From contig DATGLT010000335.1 in NCBI GenBank assembly GCA_035294005.1, forward strand, positions 1-9,180: a DNA stretch of 9,180 bases, in the 5' to 3' direction. The stretch is from JANXQE01 sp035294005 (lineage in GTDB: Bacteria > Verrucomicrobiota > Verrucomicrobiia > Limisphaerales > UBA8199). The first letter of the stretch is position 1; each line of letters opens with the position of its first letter. Shown here one piece after another: positions 1 to 5,979 of this stretch. A program made the position numbers and the translations under genes. Below the pieces are notes generated by a model, which was given only the letters and a program-made list of their open reading frames with translations, was not told the origin of the DNA and ran no database searches.

Positions 1-76
1 AACCCCGTCAAAAACCCGCTGTGAATAAACTTAAAAAACCTCTTGTCGGATTACCTCAGAGGTGAGTAGATAGATC

Positions 77-106
77 TTATGATCCTGCCATTTGGGAGGA
101 TCATAA
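77..106. repeat. Perfect 10-bp inverted repeat (hairpin)
   Basis: The left arm TTATGATCCT (77-86) is exactly complementary to AGGATCATAA (97-106), with a 10-nt loop in which CC/GG could pair further after one mismatch. No T-tract follows on either strand, so it does not fit a classical intrinsic terminator. It could be a protein-binding dyad, a structured end of a mobile element, or an RNA hairpin. Confidence 0.6.
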
Positions 107-110
107 AACG

Positions 111-132
111 TCCCCGGGGAAAAAGTTTCCCG
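111..132. repeat. Adjacent short palindromes
   Basis: TCCCCGGGGA (111-120) is a perfect 10-bp palindrome. The overlapping GGGAAA (117-122) and TTTCCC (127-132) form a 6-bp stem with a 4-nt loop, so the two structures are mutually exclusive. They start 4 bp after the 77-106 hairpin, forming a compact cluster of structured DNA of unknown role. Confidence 0.45.
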
Positions 133-416
133 TTTCATTAATTTAAGACTAATCCAAAAACCTAACTTGTAAACTTGTCTTTATGGTTTCAGCTCCATGT
201 CAAAAATCATAATCCATCCGTTCGCTCAGCCTAGGATTTCATTAGACATTACCGTCTGCAATGCAAAACCTTCTGTCGCAATTAGCCGTTGCTTTCGACG
301 CTCGGCTTCAGCAAGGGCAGGTGCCGCAAAACCTCAGGCCGGACTAAACCTTGCGAGCCACTCCAGAAGCGCACATAAGCAATTCAGTGACAATAATTCA
401 CCAGAAACGCATTACG

Positions 417-691
417 TTATAACGGACTGACCCCAGACTGACCCCAATAAATGATGATGCACTTCTCGGCCGGCTCATAGAAAATCTCGAACGGGAATCG
501 CCGGACAAGCGCCCGCCGAAACTCGTCCACCGCGACCGGATAGAGATGGGGATGGCGCTGGATGGTGAGCGCGCATGCCTCGACGCAGCGCAGGAACTCC
601 TCGCCCAGCCCCGGTTAGCGGCCTCGTATTAGCTGTAGGCTTCAGCGACATCCTGCTCGGCCTCGGGTGTGTAAATGACGCTCTCAATCAT
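417..691 (-). pseudogene. Decayed ParE/RelE-family toxin
   Basis: This is the remnant of a type II toxin of the RelE/ParE superfamily, whose members act on gyrase or on ribosome-bound mRNA. Reading from 691 down, the N-terminus is MIESVIYTPEAEQDVAEAYS, typical of the family. An in-frame TAA (629-631) follows where a Trp codon is usual. About 20 nt further on the reading continues only after a frame change, as GLGEEFLRCVEACALTIQRH and then HPHLYPVAVDEFRRALVRRF, FPFEIFYEPAEKCIIIYW. That middle and end match ParE-like toxins well. The 275-nt length (not a multiple of 3) agrees with a net 1-base loss. The last residues (GQSGVSPL) come from the tandem repeat, so the normal C-terminal strand and final residues are missing. 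The start overlaps the antitoxin stop by 8 nt, the usual layout of such operons. Three independent lesions make a working toxin very unlikely. Confidence 0.85.
425..446. repeat. Perfect 11-bp tandem duplication at a junction
   Basis: GACTGACCCCA occurs twice with no spacer, at 425-435 and 436-446; on the minus strand it reads TGGGGTCAGTC twice. From memory, TGGGGTCAG-like motifs recur near REP-type repeats and REP-associated transposases in several bacteria, but nothing here proves that link. The repeat lies inside the last codons of the toxin pseudogene and coincides with the shift from AT-richer to GC-rich sequence, so it may be the edge of an inserted or rearranged segment. Confidence 0.6.
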
Positions 692-905
692 GTCGCGCCC
701 GCGCCCGCTCTTTGACCTGCTCCCAAGTTCGGCCCGAAGCGGGGTGCCGCGAGAACCGTTCCTTGCGCTGCCGCAGTTCCTCGCGTTTCCAATCCGGCAC
801 AGGCAACTGCGCGTCCTCCTCCGCGATACTGTCCCACAGGTCCTCAACAAGCTGCAGGCGCTCGGCTCAGCCCAGTTTGAAGATCAGTGCAAATTCCGCT
901 CTCAT
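684..905 (-). pseudogene. Decayed addiction-module antitoxin
   Basis: This encodes a small protein of the 'putative addiction module component' family (about 70-75 residues), normally the antitoxin partner of a RelE/ParE toxin. The frame from ATG at 905 has 74 codons. It begins MRAEFALIFKLG, has an in-frame TGA at codon 13 (867-869), then continues AERLQLVEDLWDSIAEEDAQ, LPVPDWKREELRQRKERF and a tail ending ARARHD. The LVEDLWDSIA and DWKREELRQRKERF blocks are family hallmarks. Family members usually read L-x-L-AERL at the position of the stop, so the lesion looks like a simple nonsense change. A shorter product would need a non-standard start after codon 13. Its stop overlaps the toxin start (ATGATTGA), indicating an original two-gene operon. 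No operator is evident upstream. Confidence 0.85.
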
Positions 906-1003
906 GCGTCAAGCCTATCCCTTCGCCGGGCACTCTTCAAGCGCTGCTCACTCCCTTGATCGTTGATTGCGCTAGGCGCACGCCGCTCCGCTCCAGATTG
1001 GGC

Positions 1004-1288
1004 TTAAGCCTTCGCTCCAAGGATAACATTCAACATCTCAAAAATTACCGGACACAGCAGCAACAACCAGCCCGCAATGCAAACCATCAAACCCGGAGAA
1101 GGCTGGTTGATAGCACCTCGCCAACCTTGGCCCACGTAATCGTCCATCGCTTGTGAAAACCAAATGCACGCCAGAGGCAGAATCGAGAATGCGGCTGCCA
1201 AAAAAGCGGCACGTGCGCCTCCTGCGAAACCTCCAACAACGATGTAAAAGGCCACCACGATCATTGAAAGCACCCTGTTCCAGTTCAT
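1004..1288 (-). CDS. Small hypothetical membrane protein (94 aa)
   Basis: I do not recognise this family. The translation has three hydrophobic stretches that look like membrane helices: about residues 6-24 (VLSMIVVAFYIVVGG), 27-45 (AAFLAAAFSILPLACIWFS) and 67-90 (LMVCIAGWLLLLCPVIFEML). Between helices 2 and 3 is a polar loop with Asp-Asp-Tyr and GQGWRG. It starts at an ATG and ends AKA; no Shine-Dalgarno is obvious upstream. Coherent hydrophobic segments in this frame, against erratic translations in the other frames, argue for a real gene. It lies downstream of the secreted-protein gene at 1429-1896 on the same strand, after a 140-bp gap, so co-transcription is possible but unproven. Confidence 0.7.
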   Translation of the reverse strand: MNWNRVLSMIVVAFYIVVGGFAGGARAAFLAAAFSILPLACIWFSQAMDDYVGQGWRGAINQPSPGLMVCIAGWLLLLCPVIFEMLNVILGAKA

Positions 1289-1428
1289 GGCAGCACGGCG
1301 ATCCGATGAAAGTAATCGATCGCCGGAAAGCGTAAACTCGAGACGTAAACCAGACCTCCAAATACCTGTTGGATCCTCAGCGCAAAATGCCGGTTCGCCT
1401 TCATTGAATCGTCAAGGCTCCAAACGCA

Positions 1429-1896
1429 TTACTTCTGGGCCTCCTTCAATGCCTTCTCCAAATGTTGGGAGACCTGGCAATCGAACTTCGCGAAATAGAA
1501 TGTTTCTTTGTCCGCACGAACCAAAAAAGCGCCGGAAGACAATGGCAGCGCAATCACCATCTCTCGAAACTTCAAATGAACCTTCCCGCTGGGTACTTCC
1601 CTTATCCCAACGCTCAGATCGACCGACTGCGGCTCAGAAAAGGCTACGCGCAAATAGGAGCGCTCCTGGGCATGCGCAACCGTGGAGGCGTACTCGCCGG
1701 TTGGGTGCAAATTAGCATACGTGCAACTCCTTAACACGCGGACCGACTCCTCAGCCAGTTCATGCTGCATGGAAGCGGAGAGCCGCAACACCTTTCCGTC
1801 AATGATTCCGCTGACCTGCGCGGTCCCGCTCGCATGGATGTTCAACCCTCCCAGGAGCATTCCTGTCAAAAAAACCAACGTACGTAGTTTTTGCAT
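1429..1896 (-). CDS. Small secreted protein of unknown function (155 aa)
   Basis: The N-terminus is a clear signal peptide: Lys-Leu-Arg, a hydrophobic core (TLVFLTGMLLGGLNI), then a likely signal peptidase I site near residues 22-23 (HA/SG). The mature part of about 130 residues has a beta-rich look and two cysteines (Cys58 and Cys140) that could form a disulfide in the periplasm. The C-terminus is an amphipathic, Lys-rich helix (SQHLEKALKEAQK). I know no matching family. The ATG at 1896 is preceded by AGGTAGGAACAT, a plausible but closely spaced ribosome binding site, which supports this start. It is transcribed toward the small membrane-protein gene. No partner in the window explains its role. 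Confidence 0.75.
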   Translation of the reverse strand: MQKLRTLVFLTGMLLGGLNIHASGTAQVSGIIDGKVLRLSASMQHELAEESVRVLRSCTYANLHPTGEYASTVAHAQERSYLRVAFSEPQSVDLSVGIREVPSGKVHLKFREMVIALPLSSGAFLVRADKETFYFAKFDCQVSQHLEKALKEAQK

Positions 1897-2103
1897 ATGT
1901 TCCTACCTGAACTGTGATTCTTAAAGTGCGAATGGCAAATCGGCCCCTGGGGGTCTGGCGTCCTCTTTTCGTGAGCTGCTCATGATCAGCCTCAGCTTGC
2001 CTCAACCCTACGCCCGCCGGTCCGGACGTTGCAAGGGCGAAATTGGGTGTCTTTCCCTCGCCTCACTTACCCGTCTCTGTCAGGGGCGGTTGTTCAACGC
2101 TGC
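1897..2103. other. Non-coding gap between two minus-strand genes
   Basis: Neither strand shows a supportable gene here. The segment presumably carries the promoter of the secreted-protein gene ending at 1429, but no clear -35/-10 pair stands out. With the remnant at 2104-2200 it makes a gap of about 300 bp between the secreted-protein gene and the outer-membrane barrel gene. Confidence 0.5.
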
Positions 2104-2200
2104 TTACTGAAAGGCTACCCGGTAGAAGCGCTCGAGCTTGCCGCTGGCCGGGTCAATCACCTGGGCAAGCGAGCCGCACGGGAAGGCCTTCGGCCGGTTT
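2104..2200 (-). pseudogene. Possible C-terminal remnant of a secreted protein
   Basis: Directly after the stop of the barrel gene, in another minus-strand frame, the sequence reads CGSLAQVIDPASGKLERFYR followed by VAFQ and TAA (2104-2106). Verrucomicrobiota secreted proteins often end with a motif like 'V-x-D-P-x-S-G-x-x-x-RFYRV', and the DUF4331 protein in this window also has FYRV near its end. No start codon or remaining body of such a gene is present, so this may be the stub of a deleted or recombined gene. It could instead be chance, since only about 30 residues are involved. Confidence 0.35.
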
Positions 2201-2210
2201 TCAGAACCGG
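2194..2210 (-). terminator. Weak hairpin at the barrel gene stop
   Basis: CCGGTT (2194-2199) and AACCGG (2205-2210) form a 6-bp stem with a 5-nt loop that includes the TGA stop of the barrel gene (2201-2203). No T-tract follows in the direction of transcription, so it is at best a pause or mRNA-end structure rather than a standard intrinsic terminator. Confidence 0.25.
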
Positions 2211-3340
2211 TGTGTGAAGCTGGCGAGGATCGAAAAATCGGCGAAGGCGGCATCGCCCCCGGGTTGGCCAAGAGCTTCCTCCGGCGCGCTGCGCACGCGG
2301 TTACGATAAACCGCCACCGGCGTGTTGATGGAAAGCGAATTCTTCTTTCCGGTCCACGATATCCCCGGCTCGATTGACACGGTGTAACCCGGTCTGCGGA
2401 AACCCATGCTTCCCCCGATCGCGTCATGGGCTGGAATGCCCTCGATGCGCCCTCCGAGCGACACCGTCAGCCCGTATTTCGGCAGCACGACATAGCTCAG
2501 GCCGCCCCGGCCGAAATATTGGTCCGGTATGGAGTCGTGAGTGCGCAGCGGCGTGAGCGCGGCAGCAAAGTTCGGCAGGTCTGCAAGGGTAAACTCAGTG
2601 CTGTTTTGTTCCTGCGGGGTTAACATGTAGGAGCCCTGAAGATAACCGAACAGGTTGCCATACACTTTTTGGAATCCTTGCAGCTCCAAAATGATTCCCC
2701 AGCCGCCGTCGCCCGGCTGAATGGAGGGATCGACTGGCCGAGTCACCGGCCCGGTGGCGCGGAATGACGTGTCGGAAGCCTGGTCGTCCCCCGTCGGCAG
2801 TTTGATCCCGGCGCCCAGCGCGAGGTTGCCTTCCATGTGCGTGTGCGGGTCGAGCAACCAGTAATCGCTGGTTACCCGAATGTCCCCCAGTCCCCCGGCA
2901 TGCATCGTGTGCCGATGCACAAAATCGTGCTCGTACAGCGATGAACGGTCCGCATACGAAAACGGAAAGAGCGCCGTGGCCGTCCACCGATCGGTAAAAC
3001 CGTAAGTCGCCGTGACGTCCATCGTGTTGACGTCGTTGATTACATTGTTGCCCATCTGGATGCGCTGAGGTTGCTCGACGTCGCCCACAAAGTGACGGAA
3101 GGATTCATAGAACCGGTAATCGACCGAGGCGATCCACTTGTGCGCCATCGACATGTTTTCGGTGAAATCACCGGGAATCAGCACCGAGCAAGGATTATTC
3201 GGGGAAGCGATGCAACCTTGAGCATGGGCGTGTGTCGCGCTTGCGGCGACAATGGCTGCGGCACAGGCGGAGAAGCAAAAACCTTTGTAGGCGGGTTGTT
3301 TGAAGGAGGGTGGCAACAGGTAAGAGGAGAGCCTTTTCAT
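2201..3340 (-). CDS. Outer-membrane beta-barrel, transporter/MetA-like
   Basis: This is a predicted outer-membrane barrel of 379 residues resembling the 'MetA-pathway of phenol degradation/putative transporter' group. I chose the ATG at 3340 (MKRLSSYLL) because it gives a normal signal peptide: basic start, hydrophobic core CFSACAAAIVAASA, cleavage after AHA near residue 40. An ATG at 3346 or a TTG at 3367 is in frame but less convincing; none has a clear Shine-Dalgarno. The mature part is a run of alternating beta-strands with GGLGD (149-153) and GIKLPTGDD (178-186), patterns I associate with this group, and it ends in Phe (FTHRF), the classic last residue for barrel insertion. A His cluster (138, 142, 144, 147) sits in a probable loop. 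It lies about 190 bp downstream of the HupE-like gene on the same strand, so it may be in the same transcript or have its own promoter. The transported compound is unknown. Confidence 0.75.
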   Translation of the reverse strand: MKRLSSYLLPPSFKQPAYKGFCFSACAAAIVAASATHAHAQGCIASPNNPCSVLIPGDFTENMSMAHKWIASVDYRFYESFRHFVGDVEQPQRIQMGNNVINDVNTMDVTATYGFTDRWTATALFPFSYADRSSLYEHDFVHRHTMHAGGLGDIRVTSDYWLLDPHTHMEGNLALGAGIKLPTGDDQASDTSFRATGPVTRPVDPSIQPGDGGWGIILELQGFQKVYGNLFGYLQGSYMLTPQEQNSTEFTLADLPNFAAALTPLRTHDSIPDQYFGRGGLSYVVLPKYGLTVSLGGRIEGIPAHDAIGGSMGFRRPGYTVSIEPGISWTGKKNSLSINTPVAVYRNRVRSAPEEALGQPGGDAAFADFSILASFTHRF

Positions 3341-3534
3341 ACACATTTTTTGGTGGTCTATGGACAAATAATGTGTAGGAGGTCTCTGCCAGCGAAGTGT
3401 TTAGGGATGATCGGCTGGCTGGCGGGGGCGAGCGGCTATTTTCGAGATCTGACCTGCTCTCTCAATCCCCCCAATGGTTTTATTCGGCTTCTCGCGATGA
3501 AATCTTTGGTGAACCCGGAGGGAACACGGCGTCT

Positions 3535-4710
3535 TCAAAACGGCAGCCATTTAACGTCCAGAAGGCGCTCAGCGAGCCAGCCGCTGGCAATCAATGCGAT
3601 GCAAGCCGATCCGAACTCGAGAACTACCTTTGGATAAAACAGCAACCTGCGAAGGCTCAGCGCGAGCGGCATAAAGACGGCCACAATGGCCAGTTGGCCG
3701 ACCTCGACACCAAGGTTGAACCCAAACAGCGAAAGCGCCAGTTGGCCGGTTTGAAGTTCCAGTGCCCGCAAGGCATTGGCAAATCCGAACCCGTGGACCA
3801 AACCAAAGGCGAATGCGACAACCCAGCTGCTTTCGCGCACGACGGGTCGAAGGTTATTCACAGCGGCAAGCACAACGGAGGCAGCGATGGCGGCTTCGAT
3901 CCAACGCGCGGGCGGGTGGAGCACTCCAAGCGATGCGAGGCTCAAGGTGATCGTATGCGCCACTGTGAAGGCGGTGACAATTCGCACGACGTGGAAAAGT
4001 GCGGGGCGCGCAGCGGTGACGGGCTCCCAGCGGTTGCGCTCGAAGCGCAACACTCCGGGCAGCAGCAGGGCCAATAAAAATAAAATATGATCGTATCCGG
4101 TCCAAATATGCCAGATGCCTTCCCTGACAAATGAAGTAAAGGGGACGACCTGCGAGTGATTATCGCCGAGCTCGAATTCCTGGTCTGGATGTTCGGGGGT
4201 GAAAACTGCAACCTGGGTCTTGTCGCCATGGTCGAGCCGCAGCAAAGCACGGTGCTTGGAATCAATGTCAAATAGGGCCCCGTAGTCCAAAGAAAAGGTG
4301 CCGGCCACGGGCGGCCGATCGGCTTGAAAACGCAACACCGCGTAAGCGCCGTCGGCATGGTGATCCACAAGCATGTCGTTGAAATGGAGCACGAGCGGGA
4401 TCGAGTGTTCTTTCACGTGGAGTCTTGAAAGTGCGTAGGCGCAAACGGCATCGCGTCGCGAGCAAAGTTCGTTCCAGGTGATAAGTCCGTCGTCGTCGGT
4501 GTCGAGACCGATTGCATCTTCCAGGTCCCTCAGGGCGATGTGCCATTCGACGTCCAGGCGCCTGGTTTCGGCGTGGATGGTGAGGAATGCCGTGCTCTGG
4601 TTGTGGGCATCGGCGGGTGTGATGCTTGCGACAAGACAGGCCGTGAACAACGCGCTGCCCAGCCACTGGCGCACTCGCGACGGAACCGGCTTTTGCTGGG
4701 GTGTGTTCAT
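3535..4710 (-). CDS. HupE/UreJ family membrane protein with EF-hand-like loop
   Basis: This 391-residue protein belongs to the HupE/UreJ group, inner-membrane proteins linked to nickel or cobalt uptake in classical members. Residues 1-35 form a signal peptide (cleavage near ADA/HN), followed by a periplasmic domain of about 160 residues. That domain contains DTDDDGLITWNE (70-81), a canonical 12-residue EF-hand calcium loop with Asp at 1, 3 and 5, Gly at 6, Ile at 8 and Glu at 12. The C-terminal half has about six membrane helices and the conserved blocks HIWTGYDHILFLL (from 201; His-x5-Asp-His as in HupE), FTVAHTITLSLASL (248-261), FGLVHGFGFA (302-311) and FNLGVEVGQLAI (331-342). All expected His and Asp residues are present. 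Its start is 3 bp after the stop of the TPR gene, so the two are almost certainly co-transcribed and perhaps translationally coupled. No hydrogenase or urease genes are nearby, so the substrate cannot be assumed to be nickel. Confidence 0.88.
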   Translation of the reverse strand: MNTPQQKPVPSRVRQWLGSALFTACLVASITPADAHNQSTAFLTIHAETRRLDVEWHIALRDLEDAIGLDTDDDGLITWNELCSRRDAVCAYALSRLHVKEHSIPLVLHFNDMLVDHHADGAYAVLRFQADRPPVAGTFSLDYGALFDIDSKHRALLRLDHGDKTQVAVFTPEHPDQEFELGDNHSQVVPFTSFVREGIWHIWTGYDHILFLLALLLPGVLRFERNRWEPVTAARPALFHVVRIVTAFTVAHTITLSLASLGVLHPPARWIEAAIAASVVLAAVNNLRPVVRESSWVVAFAFGLVHGFGFANALRALELQTGQLALSLFGFNLGVEVGQLAIVAVFMPLALSLRRLLFYPKVVLEFGSACIALIASGWLAERLLDVKWLPF

Positions 4711-4713
4711 ATG

Positions 4714-5952
4714 TTATGGCTCCAACGACTCGGTCAATCGGTTCAATTGCTCGTCCTGAATGTGGGTTCGGCGCATGAATTCGAGAACAGGGGCCGCGGC
4801 TTGCTTGTCATGGGCCTGCCTTGCGCATTCGAGCAGCAACCGCGCATCGGCTGGTTCGCGCTGGATCACCCAATTTTCCTGCGCCAGGCGCAGCGCGGCC
4901 GCAGGCCTTTTCGCCAGGCTCAACTCGAACTGCGCTTCTTCACGCAGGTGGACAAAATCGCCTCGCAAGTGCCCTTCCTGGAAACGAGCCGCCAGGTTGT
5001 TGGTATGCATCGCGAAATTGGAAGGAATTGGTCTAAGCAGGGATTCGGCCAGCGCCAATCGCAGGAGAAGCGCATCGGCTCGTTCGCCGTCGCTCAGCAA
5101 CCGCGCGGCATCTCTGGCCCGGCCTTGATCCAGCAGAAGATCCGCATAAGCTCCGAGGGCATAGACGTCACGCGGGGCGAGTTCCAGCACACGTTTAAAG
5201 CAAGCCTCGGCCTCGGGTTCGCGCCCGAGCCGGCGTGAGGCCTCACCCAGGATTGTGAAGGCCCACACCCTTTCGCGGGAGTCGGGTTGTGCAGGATTGG
5301 ACAGCGCTGTTCGCAACACGGCGCAGCCGCGCTCGGCATCGCCATTGAGGCAGCTCACGTTGGCAGCTGCTGCCAGCGAAATCAGACCGGGTGCCAATTG
5401 GGCCAGGGGAATGCAGGCCTGTCGCGCTTTCTCGTAGTCACCCGTGACGGCAAGAACGGCGGATTTTGTGAGCCACGCCTGCGCGTCGGTTGGATCGCGC
5501 TCGACCGCGAGATCCAGGTCGGCAAGCGCATGTTTGAAGTCGTGCTGGGCCTGGCGAATCATCCCCCGCAGGACGAGCACTCGGGACGGGATATCCTCCC
5601 GATCCCACCAAGGAGAGAGAGCCGCCTGGGCTCGGCCCAAATACCGGGGGTCTCCTTCCACGCTGTTTCGTTCAATCGCCAGCCGCGCAAACCGGATCGC
5701 CAGCTCAAGGTTGTTCGGTTCGGCGGACAACCGCTGGCGCGCCATACGCAGTTCGCGCGCGCTTGCATCGAGTGGCGCCGACCGCACCCGTTCCAGAACC
5801 TCATTCCCGTTGCCCGGCCTGAGGGGTGTTGCCTTGGCACAAAAGGATACGCCCAGGAGAGCGACCCAGGTCGCCGCCGTTCGGACCAATTGTGACAACG
5901 ACCTTTCCGCTTGCGAGGCTCGATTCATGAGGCTGGAACAGGGGGCCGGCAT
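4714..5952 (-). CDS. Exported TPR-repeat protein
   Basis: This 412-residue protein has an N-terminal export signal (hydrophobic ATWVALLGVSF, cleavage probably after AKA near residue 41) and then alpha-helical repeats. TPR-like units are visible at about 122-155 (VLRGMIRQAQHDFKHALADL), 156-187, 229-261 (AFTILGEASRRLGREPEAEA, ending LELAP), 262-290 and 333-402. TPR domains serve as protein-interaction scaffolds, here probably in the periplasm. Cys38 lies near the cleavage site, but VSFC is a poor lipobox, so I favour a soluble protein over a lipoprotein. An alternative ATG at 5928 (MNRASQAERS) gives a tidier signal peptide; neither start has a clear ribosome binding site. It sits 27 bp after the DUF4331 gene and 3 bp before the HupE-like gene, and is the likely linker protein of the cluster. 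Confidence 0.85.
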   Translation of the reverse strand: MPAPCSSLMNRASQAERSLSQLVRTAATWVALLGVSFCAKATPLRPGNGNEVLERVRSAPLDASARELRMARQRLSAEPNNLELAIRFARLAIERNSVEGDPRYLGRAQAALSPWWDREDIPSRVLVLRGMIRQAQHDFKHALADLDLAVERDPTDAQAWLTKSAVLAVTGDYEKARQACIPLAQLAPGLISLAAAANVSCLNGDAERGCAVLRTALSNPAQPDSRERVWAFTILGEASRRLGREPEAEACFKRVLELAPRDVYALGAYADLLLDQGRARDAARLLSDGERADALLLRLALAESLLRPIPSNFAMHTNNLAARFQEGHLRGDFVHLREEAQFELSLAKRPAAALRLAQENWVIQREPADARLLLECARQAHDKQAAAPVLEFMRRTHIQDEQLNRLTESLEP

Positions 5953-5979
5953 AAACGTGCGTTACGACGCCATTTTCTA

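Larger units (their letters stand above)
1..416. other. AT-richer gene-free stretch at the left edge
   Basis: I see no convincing gene here. A hand count gives about 44% GC, falling to about 28% at 121-180, against roughly 63% at 481-540. The longest plus-strand open frame (197-430) has a low-complexity translation with no recognisable domain and is not called. The stretch holds two inverted repeats (77-106 and 111-132). It ends at the tandem repeat at 425-446, where the toxin pseudogene loses its family-like C-terminus. The composition suggests a different origin from the rest of the window, such as inserted or non-coding mobile DNA, but no transposase or terminal repeats are visible. Confidence 0.5.

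Noticed and set aside
197..430. Plus-strand open frame of 77 codons in the left stretch
   Set aside because: No ribosome binding site, no recognisable domain, and it runs into the tandem repeat and the toxin pseudogene; it looks like chance.
968..980. Short TGCGC/GCGCA inverted repeat resembling an attachment-site arm
   Set aside because: Only 5 bp with a 3-nt loop; no integrase gene or paired site is visible.
3341..3534. Possible promoter for the barrel gene (TTGAGA and AAAATA spaced by 17 bp, or a CATTAT box)
   Set aside because: The -10 matches are weak and the group's promoters are not well enough known to me; the gap may hold a promoter but I cannot point to one.
3397..4077. Long plus-strand frame opposite the HupE-like gene
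   Set aside because: The translation is polar and repetitive without domain features and lies antisense to a gene with clear family motifs.
5836..5848. Lipoprotein signal in the TPR protein (Cys38)
   Set aside because: VSFC does not fit the usual lipobox and a signal peptidase I site (AKA) lies just after it.
5287..5895. Long plus-strand frame opposite the TPR gene
   Set aside because: Arg-rich shadow of a GC-rich coding strand; no motif, while the opposite strand has clear TPR units.
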